64,000 nt of DNA from Campylobacter sp. RM5004. Its GTDB lineage: Bacteria > Campylobacterota > Campylobacteria > Campylobacterales > Campylobacteraceae. The notes below the pieces were generated by a model. It did not search any database, was not told the DNA's origin, and was given only the letters and a program-made list of their open reading frames with translations. Below, piece by piece: positions 54,130 to 63,372 of this stretch (positions within the stretch are counted from its first letter, which is position 1; every line of letters begins with the position of its first letter). A program made the translations under genes and the position numbers. The DNA is taken from assembly GCF_022369455.1 (NCBI RefSeq), contig NZ_CP059599.1:896409-960408 (forward strand). Direction: 5' to 3'.

Positions 54130-54900
54130 ATGAAAAAGTTGTTTAGTTTAGCTGCTTGTGTGGCTTTAGGTGCAAATTTATTTGCTGATGTTATTAGTGT
54201 TGGTGCAACACCTGTGCCACATGCAGAGATTTTAGAAGAAGTTGCAAAGATTGTAAAAGAAAAAGGTCATGAGTTAAAAATAGTTGAGTTTAACGACTAT
54301 GTATTGCCTAATCTTGCTGTAGATGATGATGAATTAGATGCGAACTTTTTTCAGCATAAACCATATTTAGATGAGTTTAATAAACAAAAAGGAACAAAAT
54401 TAAGCGCAGTTGCACCTGTTCATCTTGAGCCTATGGGAGCATATTCTAAAAAGATAAAAGATATTAAAGATTTAAGCAATAAGGCATTAATTTATATTCC
54501 AAATGATCCTACGAATGAAAGTAGAGCACTTGATATATTAGAGCAAGCTGGTTTAATTGAACTTGATAAAAATGTTGAGTTAAAAACTCCACTTGATGTT
54601 GTAAAAAATCCTAAAAATCTTGAGATAAAAGAGCTTGAAGCTGCACAATTGCCAAGAGTTTTAGATGAATGCGATTTAGCTGTAATCAATTCAAATTATG
54701 CATTAGCAGCAAAGCTAAATCCTACAAAAGATGCAGTAATTATTGAGAGCAAAGATAGTCCTTATACTAATAATCTAGTTGTAAAAACTAGCAATATTGA
54801 TAGTGAAAAGACTAAGGTTTTGGTTGAGTCTATAAACGATGCAAGAATTAAGACTTTTATAGAAGAAAGATATAAGGGCGAAATAATCCCTAGTTTTTAA
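54130..54900 (+). CDS. metQ: Methionine-binding protein, NlpA/MetQ family (first copy)
   Basis: 256 residues with an N-terminal export signal ('LFSLAACVALGANLFA'). A lipobox-like LAAC occurs but very close to the N-terminus, so lipidation is doubtful. NlpA family marks: 'VGATPVPHAEILEEV', 'NDYVLPNLAVDDDELDANFF', 'IPNDPTNESRALDIL', 'ELEAAQLPRVLDECDLAVIN'. It captures methionine in the periplasm for MetNI. The next gene is a tandem duplicate. Confidence 0.92.
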   Translation: MKKLFSLAACVALGANLFADVISVGATPVPHAEILEEVAKIVKEKGHELKIVEFNDYVLPNLAVDDDELDANFFQHKPYLDEFNKQKGTKLSAVAPVHLEPMGAYSKKIKDIKDLSNKALIYIPNDPTNESRALDILEQAGLIELDKNVELKTPLDVVKNPKNLEIKELEAAQLPRVLDECDLAVINSNYALAAKLNPTKDAVIIESKDSPYTNNLVVKTSNIDSEKTKVLVESINDARIKTFIEERYKGEIIPSF

Positions 54901-54909
54901 GGAGAAAAA

Positions 54910-55671
54910 ATGAAAAAATTAGCTTTAAGTTTAGCATTTTGTTTATATGCAAGTGCGCAAGTTTTAAGAGTAGGAATTACTCCTTATCCAAATGCAACTA
55001 TTTTAGAAAATGTTAAAGATGACTTAAAAGAATTAGGCTATGAATTAAAAATCGTTGAATTTAATGATTATATCTTGCCAAATCTAGCATTAAACGATGG
55101 CGAATTAGATGCTAATATGTATCAACATAAGCCTTTTTTAGAAGACTTTAATGAAAGTAAAGGCACTGATTTAGTAGCAGTTGCAAATGTATTTTTGCCT
55201 CCAATGGCAGCATATTCAAAAAAGATTAAGGATTTAAAAGAGCTAAAAAATGGCGCTTTAGTTTATATTCCAAATGACCCTACGAATGAAAGTAGGGCTT
55301 TAGATATTCTTGAAGCAGCTGGGCTTATTAAGACAAATAAAGAAGTAAAGTTTAGAAGTGTTATTGATATTACTGAAAATCCTTTAAATCTTGATATAAA
55401 AGAGCTTGAAGCTGCACAAGTGCCAAGGGTTTTAGATGAATGTGATTTAGCTGTGATTAATACAAATTACGCACTAGCTGCAAAGCTAAATCCTACAAAG
55501 GATTCTATTTATTTAGAAGATTTAAATAGCCCTTATGTAAATGTTATTGCGGTTAAAAAAGGCAATGAAAATAATGAAGGAGTAAAAGCTTTAATAAAAG
55601 TTATAAAAACTCCAAAAATTAAAAACTTACTTGAAGAGCAATTTAAAGGTGCTATAATCCCTGCATTTTAA
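54910..55671 (+). CDS. metQ: Methionine-binding protein, NlpA/MetQ family (second copy)
   Basis: 253 residues with a signal peptide ending near 'YASAQ'. Clearly a duplicate of the preceding gene: 'IPNDPTNESRALDILE' and 'IKELEAAQVPRVLDECDLAVIN' are nearly identical, while binding-site segments differ ('LDANMYQHKPFLEDF', 'VANVFLPPMAAYS'). C. jejuni also carries several tandem NlpA-type genes in this operon. The copies may bind different methionine forms; the sequence does not decide. Both genes have the same AAGGAGAAAAA leader. Confidence 0.9.
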   Translation: MKKLALSLAFCLYASAQVLRVGITPYPNATILENVKDDLKELGYELKIVEFNDYILPNLALNDGELDANMYQHKPFLEDFNESKGTDLVAVANVFLPPMAAYSKKIKDLKELKNGALVYIPNDPTNESRALDILEAAGLIKTNKEVKFRSVIDITENPLNLDIKELEAAQVPRVLDECDLAVINTNYALAAKLNPTKDSIYLEDLNSPYVNVIAVKKGNENNEGVKALIKVIKTPKIKNLLEEQFKGAIIPAF

Positions 55672-55677
55672 TTGAAT

Positions 55678-55711
55678 GGAATTTGCAAAAGCAAATTCCT
55701 ATTTCAAATTC
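55678..55711 (+). terminator. Hairpin plus dispersed-repeat copy after the methionine operon
   Basis: GGAATTTGC (55678-55686), loop AAAA, GCAAATTCC (55691-55699). The right arm runs into an exact copy of the 18-base repeat (55694-55711). There is no T tract immediately after the hairpin, so read-through into the next transporter genes is possible. Confidence 0.55.
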
Positions 55712-55731
55712 TTTAATTTAAAGGGGATGTA

Positions 55732-56823
55732 TTGAGATTTATTTTACTTATTTTATTTTCTCTTAGCATTTTTGCTAAAGAAATCACTTTTAAAGATGTA
55801 GTTGGTAATGAAATTACCTTAAATACTCCAGTTAAAAAAATTGCTTTAGGATTTTATTATACTGATTATTTAGCAGTTGGTGGTGTGAAGGCTTTTGATA
55901 AAGTAGTTGGATTTTCAAAAGCTGTTTGGAGTGAATGGAGTCCGATTTCTTGGCAAATGTATTTAAATGCAATGCCTAACTTAGATAAGATAACTGATTT
56001 TGGAGAAGCTGAAGCTGGGACTTTATCGGTTGAAAAGATTTTAGCGCTTGAGCCTGATGTTTTAGTGTTAGCAAAATGGCAATACGATACTTTAAAAGAT
56101 ACTCTAAATCCTATAAAAATCGCAAATATTCCTATCATTGTGGTAGATTATCATGAAGGAAAACTTGAAAATCACGAGATTAGCACTAAGATCTTTGGTA
56201 TTTTATCAGGTGAAGAAAAAAGAGCTTTAGAAATTATGAATGATTATAAAAAGCGTTTAGAATTAATTCAAACAAGAACAAAAGATATCAAAAATAAAGC
56301 TAAAGTATATATTGAATACGGAATAAATGGACCTGCTGATAATGGAGTTACATATTCACATTATATGTGGGGAGCATTGATTGATAAGGCAAATGCTAAA
56401 AGCGTAGCCGATGGGCTTATTAAGACTTGGGGTGCAATTAATCCTGAAGAAGTATTGTTGCAAGATCCTGAGATTATAATAATTGCAGGTCGTGAAAGTG
56501 AGCTTAAGAAAAATAAAACTTCTATGGTAATGGGAAATGAAATTATTTATGAAGAGGCAAATACTAGATTAAGAGGTTTTGCTGCAAGAACTACTTGGCA
56601 AGATCTAAATGCAGTTAAAAATAAAAGAATTTTCGGTGGTTATCATAGTATGTTAAGAACTCTAAGCGATATTTTTATGCTTGAATTTATTGCAAAAGCA
56701 GCTTATCCTGAATTATTCAGTGATATTAATCCAAGTGATGATTATATAAATTATCATAAAAAATACTTACCTATTATTCCTGATGGAACATTTATGTTAA
56801 AGCTTGATGATGAGAAATTTTAA
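55732..56823 (+). CDS. Periplasmic metal-chelate binding protein, system 2
   Basis: 363 residues from a TTG start with AAGGGG upstream. Signal peptide about 1-16. Class III binding-protein fold: 'FKDVVGNEITLNTPVKKIAL', 'LEPDVLVLAKW', 'IEYGINGPADNG', 'LQDPEIIIIAGRE'. It probably serves the FecCD permease and ATPase that follow. It is a diverged paralogue of the binding protein at 21707-22789. Ligand unknown: iron chelate, haem, cobalamin or nickel complex are all possible. Confidence 0.87.
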   Translation: MRFILLILFSLSIFAKEITFKDVVGNEITLNTPVKKIALGFYYTDYLAVGGVKAFDKVVGFSKAVWSEWSPISWQMYLNAMPNLDKITDFGEAEAGTLSVEKILALEPDVLVLAKWQYDTLKDTLNPIKIANIPIIVVDYHEGKLENHEISTKIFGILSGEEKRALEIMNDYKKRLELIQTRTKDIKNKAKVYIEYGINGPADNGVTYSHYMWGALIDKANAKSVADGLIKTWGAINPEEVLLQDPEIIIIAGRESELKKNKTSMVMGNEIIYEEANTRLRGFAARTTWQDLNAVKNKRIFGGYHSMLRTLSDIFMLEFIAKAAYPELFSDINPSDDYINYHKKYLPIIPDGTFMLKLDDEKF

Positions 56824-57856
56824 CGAAGAAATTCTTACATACAAGCTAATAATTAAAAAGAGATTAAGCTTTTTATTAATCTCTTTTATTTTATGTATAT
56901 TATTTTTTATCATAGATATTTCCACAGGTCCTGCTCAGCTTGATTTAATTGTAGTTTGTAAAGCTTTATTATCAAAAATATTTGATATTGATATTCAAAA
57001 AATCCATGTTAATATTGTTTATAATTTAAGACTACCTATGGCTTTAATGGCTGTTGTAGTTGGTGCTGCACTAGGTCTTGGTGGAGCATTAATGCAAACT
57101 ATTTTAAACAATCCTTTAGCAAGTCCATATACTTTAGGGCTTAGTGCTGCTGCTGGTTTTGGAGCGTCTTTAATGATTGCTTTTAATGTAAGTATTATTA
57201 GCTCGTTTTTTAGCATTCCATTAGGTGCATTTTTGGCAAGCTTGTTAAGTTCAAGTGTATTATTTATGTTTGCTAAAAACAATAATTATAACACCCAAAG
57301 CCTTGTGTTGGTCGGAATAGCTTTATTATTCTTATTTCAATCTTTTTTATCTTTAGTTCAGTATTTATCAAGCCCTGAAGTATCACAGCAGATTTTGTTT
57401 TGGTTATTTGGTAGTTTATCAAAAGCAACTTACTTAAATATTTTAATAGTATTTGCTGTAACTATATTTGTTTATTTGTTTTTATTAAAGGATAATTGGG
57501 CTTTAAGCGTATTTAGATTAGGCGAAAAGAATGCTAAGGTTTTAGGTGTTAATTTGGTTTATCTTAGAATAAAGGTATTATTTTGCGTTTGTTTGGTTAG
57601 CTCGGTTGCAATATCTTTTGTAGGGGTTATTGGCTTTATCGGACTTGTTGCACCACATATTGCAAGAATAATAATAGGAGAAGATCAAAGATTTTTCCTA
57701 CCCGCATCTATGATAATAGGAGCTTTATTTTTAAGTCTTGCTTCAAGTGTATCAAAAATAATAGTTCCGGGAGCATTGTTTCCGATAGGTATAGTAACTT
57801 CTTTTATAGGAGTTCCGTTTTTCTTCTTTATAATTCTAAGGAATAAAAATGCTTAA
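56810..57856 (+). CDS. FecCD-family permease, metal-chelate uptake, system 2
   Basis: About 348 residues. Start uncertain among TTG 56804, ATG 56807 and ATG 56810, all inside the end of the binding-protein gene. About nine membrane helices with 'NLRLPMALMAVVVGAALGLG', 'NNPLASPYTLGLSAAAG', 'FIGLVAPHIARI' and 'PIGIVTSFIGVPFFF'. Homodimeric channel of the importer. It overlaps the ATPase gene by 8 bases. Confidence 0.9.
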   Translation: MRNFNEEILTYKLIIKKRLSFLLISFILCILFFIIDISTGPAQLDLIVVCKALLSKIFDIDIQKIHVNIVYNLRLPMALMAVVVGAALGLGGALMQTILNNPLASPYTLGLSAAAGFGASLMIAFNVSIISSFFSIPLGAFLASLLSSSVLFMFAKNNNYNTQSLVLVGIALLFLFQSFLSLVQYLSSPEVSQQILFWLFGSLSKATYLNILIVFAVTIFVYLFLLKDNWALSVFRLGEKNAKVLGVNLVYLRIKVLFCVCLVSSVAISFVGVIGFIGLVAPHIARIIIGEDQRFFLPASMIIGALFLSLASSVSKIIVPGALFPIGIVTSFIGVPFFFFIILRNKNA

Positions 57857-58640
57857 AATAAATAATCTTTATGTAAAAAAGGCAAATAAAGTAATATTAG
57901 ATAATTTAAACCTAGAATTTGAATTAGGAAAAATATATGCAATTTTGGGAGCAAATGGGGTTGGAAAAAGCACTTTGCTTGATAGCATATTTGAACTAGA
58001 TAATAAATTTGATATGACCTATAAGGATACTAATTCAAAAGATATTAAGGCTTGGCAAAGCAATATCGGCTATATGCTTCAAAGCTTTCATACTCATACA
58101 AATCTTAGTGCTTTAGAAGTAGTTTTATTAGGCGCTTATAATGATTTAGGTTTAAAAATAAGCGATGAGATTTTAGCTAAAGCTACTAAGATTTTAGAGC
58201 AGTTTAAGATTTCTCATCTAGCTAATTTAAACATAAAAGAACTTTCGGGCGGACAAAGGCAAATGATTGCTTTTGCACAAGTTTTACTTAAAAATCCAAA
58301 GATTTTATTACTTGATGAGCCTGTAAGTGCGCTAGATTTAAAACATCAATGTATTTTATTAGAAGCTTTAAGAAAAATAACTTTAGAAAATAATCTAATA
58401 AGCATAGTGGTTTTACATGATTTAAATTTAGCAAGTTTGTTTTGTGATGAAGCAGTGTTTTTACATAATCAAAAAGTATATAAAAAAGGCAAGATTGATG
58501 AAATTATAAATCTTGATTTAATTAAAGAAATTTATGAAGTAAAAGCGAGCGTTAATAAAATAGATGATAAAACTTTTATTCAGGTATTAGGCTCATTAAA
58601 CAAGGAAAAATATGAAAATACATCTACAAAAATTGGTTAA
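57849..58640 (+). CDS. ABC transporter ATPase, metal-chelate uptake, system 2
   Basis: 263 residues: Walker A 'LGANGVGKST', signature 'LSGGQRQMIAFAQ', Walker B 'ILLLDEPVSALD', switch His in 'VVLHDLNLA'. FepC class. Residues near 22-27 (EFELGK) are encoded by a partial copy of the dispersed repeat (57915-57930). Unusually, its last 29 bases are also the start of the diguanylate cyclase gene, in another frame, so the two are translationally linked. Confidence 0.9.
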   Translation: MLKINNLYVKKANKVILDNLNLEFELGKIYAILGANGVGKSTLLDSIFELDNKFDMTYKDTNSKDIKAWQSNIGYMLQSFHTHTNLSALEVVLLGAYNDLGLKISDEILAKATKILEQFKISHLANLNIKELSGGQRQMIAFAQVLLKNPKILLLDEPVSALDLKHQCILLEALRKITLENNLISIVVLHDLNLASLFCDEAVFLHNQKVYKKGKIDEIINLDLIKEIYEVKASVNKIDDKTFIQVLGSLNKEKYENTSTKIG

Positions 58641-59667
58641 TAAAGTTATTAATCTTGAAGATTATGTTTATTTAATAATATTATTGGCAGCATTTTTACA
58701 TATTTCATTTTTAATTCTTTTTTATTTTATGAATATCAATGAATTGTTTTATTTAAACATAGTTTCAGTTTTAATATATATTACAATTACAATAAATTTT
58801 AAAACGAAATATGCTAGAACATATTATATGATAGTTTATTTTGAAGTTTTAATCCATCAGTTAATTGCAATATATTATACCGGAAGTGCTAGCGGATTTG
58901 ATTTGCTACTTTGTTGTTTGATATTAGTTCAATTTTTATTCTTTAAGAAAAGCACTTGTTTTTTATCTACAATAATGATTATTTGTTTGATTTATGTTAG
59001 TTATTTTCAAGCAGATTCTTTATTACTGCATAGCAATAAGCTTTTTACTATTGATATATATAAAAATTCAAATATTATTTTATATCCTATAAATTTAGCG
59101 GTTTTGCTTGTATTTTTAATAGTTTATGGGGTTTTAGTAACTGTTATTCCTAGCAAAAGAATTAATGATTTAACAAAAATTGTTTATAAAGACTTTTTAA
59201 CAGGTCTTAATAATAGAAAATATATTGAAGATGTAGTATTGTCTAAATATAATCAAGAAAATATTTTAGTAGCAATTGCAGATATTGATAATTTTAAGCA
59301 TATTAACGACACTTACGGACATCAAACCGGTGATATTGTTTTAAAAATGTTAGCGATTGTATTAATTAATAAAAATAAAAAATATGCTAAATATAATGTT
59401 GATATTTGCAGATGGGGTGGGGAAGAATTTTTAATTATTGCTGATATTAACGATACTGATATTGCTAATATGTTTTTAAATGAAATAAGAGAAGATATTT
59501 TTAGATTAAAAATAAGTGATTTACATGAAACAATAAGCGTTACGATAGGAGCTAGCATATCTAGTTTTAATCCAAAAGAATATAAGCAAATGTTTGAAAT
59601 AGCTGATAAAAACTTATATGTAGGTAAAAATACAGGTAAAAATAAATGCGTGATTACAAAAGCTTAA
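58612..59667 (+). CDS. Membrane-bound diguanylate cyclase
   Basis: 351 residues. Five or six membrane helices in the first ~185 residues without a recognised sensor name, then a complete GGDEF domain: 'DFLTGLNNRKYIED', 'ADIDNFKHINDTYGHQTGD' and the active-site loop 'RWGGEEF' near 269-273. The RxxD inhibitory site is not seen at its usual place before the loop. It should make c-di-GMP, the signal read by the LapD-like receptor. It starts inside the preceding ATPase gene, and its end overlaps hisC tail to tail by 4 bases. Confidence 0.9.
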   Translation: MKIHLQKLVNKVINLEDYVYLIILLAAFLHISFLILFYFMNINELFYLNIVSVLIYITITINFKTKYARTYYMIVYFEVLIHQLIAIYYTGSASGFDLLLCCLILVQFLFFKKSTCFLSTIMIICLIYVSYFQADSLLLHSNKLFTIDIYKNSNIILYPINLAVLLVFLIVYGVLVTVIPSKRINDLTKIVYKDFLTGLNNRKYIEDVVLSKYNQENILVAIADIDNFKHINDTYGHQTGDIVLKMLAIVLINKNKKYAKYNVDICRWGGEEFLIIADINDTDIANMFLNEIREDIFRLKISDLHETISVTIGASISSFNPKEYKQMFEIADKNLYVGKNTGKNKCVITKA

Positions 59668-60641
59668 ACTAAATTCTTAGCTTTTGCTAATCTTAAAGCT
59701 TTTGTAAATTCATGTAATTCATTAATATTACCTATGCTAATTCTATTTAATAATGGGAAATTATCTATATTTCTTCCTACTATTATTCCTTGCTCTTTCA
59801 TATAATTTGCATAATTAATATCTTTGATTTTATGTAATATAAAATTAGCTTGTGATTTATAATAAAATATATCAAGCTCTTTAAAAACTTCTTCTAAATA
59901 TTTTTTATTTTCATTAATTATATTTCTAGTAGTATTTGCAAAATCTTTTTGTTTTAGTGCATAAATAGCACAATTTAGAGCAATAGAATTAATCGCATCT
60001 ATACTAAAATAAGGCTTAATAATATTTATAAAATCACTATGCGATATTCCATATCCTATTCTAATTCCTGCTAAAGAATACATTTTAGAAAAAGTTCTAA
60101 TATGTAAAATATTTGGATTTTTAGCTAATTCTAAACCTTCATAATCATTAGCAAACTCAAAATAAGCTTCATCAAACAACATATAAGTATTATCTTTGCA
60201 AATTGAGTTGAAGTATTCTAATTTTTCTTTATTTAAGGTTAAACCTGTTGGATTATTAGGATTTGCAATATATATAACATTAGTTTTATTTGAATCCAAA
60301 TTTATTTTGCTAATTCCTATTTCAAATTCTTCATAAAATGTATCAATGCTATAACCTATATTTCTTGCATATTCTATTGTAAGCTCAAAAGTTGGAAGTG
60401 GAGCTATTAGTTTAATATTTGCATTAGCTTTTTTATAAAGAGCTAAAAGGCTCATATAAATAACATTACTAGAGCCATTACCTAAAACAAAATTATTATT
60501 ATTTAAATAATAAAAACTTGCTAATTCATCAAGTAATTTATAATTTTTATCAAACGAATACCTATTAAAATCAATTTTACTAATTATGTCTTTTACATCT
60601 AAGATATTGCAAGTATTTTCGTTTTTGCTTAAATCAATCAT
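59664..60641 (-). CDS. hisC: Histidinol-phosphate aminotransferase-like protein
   Basis: 325 residues, somewhat shorter than the usual 350-365. PLP-enzyme class I/II fold with 'NPNNPTGL' (127-134), 'LFDEAYFEF' and the PLP-lysine in 'TFSKMYSLAGIRIGY' (Lys186). HisC makes histidinol phosphate in histidine synthesis; the CobD-type decarboxylase is a less likely relative. Residues 105-110 (EFEIGI) come from an exact copy of the dispersed repeat. ATGA overlap with nusA. Confidence 0.85.
   Translation of the reverse strand: MIDLSKNENTCNILDVKDIISKIDFNRYSFDKNYKLLDELASFYYLNNNNFVLGNGSSNVIYMSLLALYKKANANIKLIAPLPTFELTIEYARNIGYSIDTFYEEFEIGISKINLDSNKTNVIYIANPNNPTGLTLNKEKLEYFNSICKDNTYMLFDEAYFEFANDYEGLELAKNPNILHIRTFSKMYSLAGIRIGYGISHSDFINIIKPYFSIDAINSIALNCAIYALKQKDFANTTRNIINENKKYLEEVFKELDIFYYKSQANFILHKIKDINYANYMKEQGIIVGRNIDNFPLLNRISIGNINELHEFTKALRLAKAKNLV
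60312..60329 (-). repeat. Exact 18-base dispersed repeat inside hisC
   Basis: GAATTTGAAATAGGAATT on the minus strand, read in frame as EFEIGI exactly as in tsaD. Confidence 0.85.
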
Positions 60642-61732
60642 ATATTTTTAAATAGATTTTCAAGATTTGCTTTAGCTTCAACTGAGCTTATATGATTTTC
60701 TGCTTCAGTGCCAACTTCAATTAATTCAATACTAAGACCTGTTAGCATATTACAAAGTCTAATATTTATACCTTGTTTTCCTATTGCTTTGCTTTTTTGA
60801 TCGTGATTAATTACAACTTTTGCTACATCATTATCAATTGTAACTGAGTTTATAATAGCAGGAGCTAAAGCACGAGAAACCACAATAGCTTGTTCGTTAG
60901 AATATTCTATACAATCTATATTTTCTCCATTTAATTCTTTGCTAATTGCATTAATTCTAACGCCTTTTGTTCCAACACTTGCACCTACTGCATCTATATT
61001 TATAGAATTTGCTCTTAATAAAACCTTTGCTCTTTCACCTGGAATTCTAGCGCTATTTATAATTTCAATAGCTCCATCTTTAATCTCAGGCACTTCAAGG
61101 GTTAAAAGTGCATTTAAAAATTTTGGAGATGTTCTTGAAATTTCTACTTTAAGACCTAATTTTTTATCAACGCTAACTTTTTTAATAACAGCTTTTAAAA
61201 CATCGCCTACTTTAAATTTTTCACCTTTTATACGATTTTTTCTAGGTAAAACTGCTCTAATTTCATCAAATTCTATGAAAGTATTTTCTTCATGATCAAT
61301 AAATACAACCGTTCCAAAGATTAGTTTATCAATCATACTTTGATATTTTTCAAATAATTTTTCTTCAACAAGTCTTTGAACATTATATTCAAGCTCTTTA
61401 TAAAGCCAATTGATTGCAGTTCTATCAAGGTTAGCAAAAGATATTTCATATTTTAGAGTATCTCCGATTTCTACTTCGCTTGATTCTAGTTTTGCTTTGC
61501 TTAAACTTATATATTTACTATCATCATTTGCTAATTCATCTTTATCAGCAACTACTAAAAGATTTTGATAAACACAAAGTGTTTTTTTAACATCTACGCT
61601 AAATTCTTTATCATCACCAAAAATTCTTTTTGCAGTGTTAGTTATAGCCTTTACAACTTTGTCGCTAACTTCTTCTATTGGCAATGATTTTTCATTCGCT
61701 ATTGATTCTATTATATCTACTATTCTTTCCAA
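60638..61732 (-). CDS. nusA: Transcription termination/antitermination factor NusA
   Basis: 364 residues from TTG 61732 ('MERIVDIIESIANEKSLPIE'), preceded by AAAGG. The frame stays open to a TTG at 61774, but a TATAAT box at 61763-61768 lies inside that extension, and the shorter start matches the family. N-terminal RNA-polymerase-binding domain, S1 domain (about 120-190) and two KH domains ('VGASVGTKGVRINAISKEL', 'AIGKQGINIRL'). It controls pausing, termination and antitermination. Confidence 0.95.
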   Translation of the reverse strand: MERIVDIIESIANEKSLPIEEVSDKVVKAITNTAKRIFGDDKEFSVDVKKTLCVYQNLLVVADKDELANDDSKYISLSKAKLESSEVEIGDTLKYEISFANLDRTAINWLYKELEYNVQRLVEEKLFEKYQSMIDKLIFGTVVFIDHEENTFIEFDEIRAVLPRKNRIKGEKFKVGDVLKAVIKKVSVDKKLGLKVEISRTSPKFLNALLTLEVPEIKDGAIEIINSARIPGERAKVLLRANSINIDAVGASVGTKGVRINAISKELNGENIDCIEYSNEQAIVVSRALAPAIINSVTIDNDVAKVVINHDQKSKAIGKQGINIRLCNMLTGLSIELIEVGTEAENHISSVEAKANLENLFKNI

Positions 61733-61762
61733 GATTTTACCTTTAATTGAAGTTTGAAGATT

Positions 61763-61768
61763 ATTATA
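61763..61768 (-). promoter_or_regulatory. -10 box of nusA-hisC
   Basis: TATAAT read leftwards with T-rich sequence upstream; the predicted start of transcription is about 24 bases before the preferred nusA TTG. Confidence 0.55.
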
Positions 61769-61810
61769 ATACAAAAAATAACTTTTAATAAGTTTAATGA
61801 AAGAACTTTT

Positions 61811-61819
61811 TGTTATGAT
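61811..61819 (+). promoter_or_regulatory. Extended -10 box of the HP0268-like / miaB operon
   Basis: TGT-TATGAT, 30 bases before the ATG at 61850, with AAAAAAGGA between. Confidence 0.6.
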
Positions 61820-61849
61820 TTATTTTTTTAATTTAAAAAAGGATATGAA

Positions 61850-62080
61850 ATGAAATTTAAATTAGCAAAACAAACTTTAAATTCAAAACCAAAAGAAATT
61901 AGTGTTGAAGAAGTTATTAAAACACTTGAAGAAAAAAAGGTAATATTTTTAGATCATTCAAATTCAAGCGAAGATATTACTAAATTAGTAGAAAAATTAA
62001 ATAATTATAAAGTTTATGTAAATACTGTTAAATATGGTCTTGTAGAAGATGAATTTATTTACGAGGTACATATACTTTGA
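61850..62080 (+). CDS. HP0268-like small protein
   Basis: 76 residues, starting '[17 protein letters not shown]' and ending 'EFIYEVHIL'. Both ends match the Campylobacterota family of H. pylori HP0268, reported as a Smr-like nicking endonuclease/RNase. The same gene lies next to miaB in C. jejuni. Activity in this organism is not shown by the sequence. It overlaps the TTG start of miaB by 4 bases. Confidence 0.8.
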   Translation: MKFKLAKQTLNSKPKEISVEEVIKTLEEKKVIFLDHSNSSEDITKLVEKLNNYKVYVNTVKYGLVEDEFIYEVHIL

Positions 62081-63372
62081 GTAAAAAATTATATATAGAA
62101 ACTCTTGGCTGTGCAATGAACGTTCGTGATAGCGAGCGTATGATTGCAGAGCTTACTACTAAAGAAGGTTATGAAGTTACTACGAATAAAGCTGAAGCTG
62201 ATTTAATTTTAATAAACACTTGCAGTGTTCGTGAAAAGCCGGTTCATAAATTATTTAGCGAAGTAGGGGGCTTTTTAAAAGAGAAAAAAGAAGGTGCAAA
62301 AATAGGCGTTTGTGGTTGCACGGCTTCGCATTTAGGTAGCGAAATATTTAAGCGTGCTCCACAAGTTGATTTTGTATTAGGTGCAAGAAATATTAGTCGT
62401 ATAACAGAAGCTATTAAAACTCCTAAATTTATAAGTAATGATATAAATTATGATGAGAGCGATTATGCTTTTGCTGATTTTAGAAATAGTATTTATAAAA
62501 GCTATGTAAATATTATGATAGGTTGTGATAAGCATTGTGCTTATTGTATAGTTCCACATACTAGAGGAGATGAGCTTAGTATTCCTAAAAATATTATTTT
62601 AAATGAAGTAAAAAAAGCAGTAGATAATGGTGCTAAAGAAGTATTTTTGCTAGGTCAAAATGTAAATAATTATGGTAAAAGATTTTCAAGCAATCATTCT
62701 AAAATGGATTTTTCAGACCTTTTAAATGAGATTAGCGAAGTTAGTGGTTTAGAAAGAATTAGATTTACTAGCCCACATCCATTGCATATGGATGATAAAT
62801 TTTTAGATACTTTTGCAAATAATCCTAAAGTGTGTAAAAGTATGCATATGCCGCTTCAAAGTGGAAGCACAACAATACTTAAAGCAATGAAGCGTGGATA
62901 TACTAGAGAATGGTTTTTAAATAGAGCATTAAGATTAAGAGAATTAGTTCCAAATGCTAGTATTTCAACAGATATTATCGTAGCATTTCCAGGTGAGAGT
63001 GATGAAGATTTTGAACTTACACTTGATATGATGAGACAGGTTAGGTTTGAGCAAATATTTTCTTTTAAATATTCAAAAAGACCATTAACACCAGCTGCAA
63101 CTATGCCAAATCAAGTGCCAGTTGATATTGCAAGTGCAAGGCTTACTAGATTACAAAGTTTATATAATGAAATTTTAGATGAGATTAGTGCTGCTCAACT
63201 TAATAAAACTTATAAAGTTTATTTTGAAGAATTAAGAGAAAATCAAACAATAGCAGGAAGAAGCGATAATAATTTCTTAGTAGTTGTAAATGGTAGTGAA
63301 GAATTGTTAGGAAAAATGGTCGATGTAAAAATCACCAAAACTTCTAGGACAACCCTTTATGGCGAAATTTAA
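62077..63372 (+). CDS. miaB: tRNA-2-methylthio-N6-dimethylallyladenosine synthase MiaB
   Basis: 431 residues from TTG 62077. N-terminal UPF0004 domain with three cluster cysteines ('LGCAMN', 'NTCSVREK', 'GVCGCTASH'), radical SAM motif '[17 protein letters not shown]', then a TRAM domain from about 370. It adds the methylthio group to i6A37 of tRNAs. The gene order HP0268-like, miaB, DUF374 acyltransferase is that of C. jejuni. Overlaps the acyltransferase gene by 14 bases. Confidence 0.96.
   Translation: MSKKLYIETLGCAMNVRDSERMIAELTTKEGYEVTTNKAEADLILINTCSVREKPVHKLFSEVGGFLKEKKEGAKIGVCGCTASHLGSEIFKRAPQVDFVLGARNISRITEAIKTPKFISNDINYDESDYAFADFRNSIYKSYVNIMIGCDKHCAYCIVPHTRGDELSIPKNIILNEVKKAVDNGAKEVFLLGQNVNNYGKRFSSNHSKMDFSDLLNEISEVSGLERIRFTSPHPLHMDDKFLDTFANNPKVCKSMHMPLQSGSTTILKAMKRGYTREWFLNRALRLRELVPNASISTDIIVAFPGESDEDFELTLDMMRQVRFEQIFSFKYSKRPLTPAATMPNQVPVDIASARLTRLQSLYNEILDEISAAQLNKTYKVYFEELRENQTIAGRSDNNFLVVVNGSEELLGKMVDVKITKTSRTTLYGEI

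Noticed and set aside
61733-61774. N-terminal extension of nusA from TTG 61774
   Set aside because: The added residues have no ribosome site, do not match the family start, and would contain the promoter -10 box.
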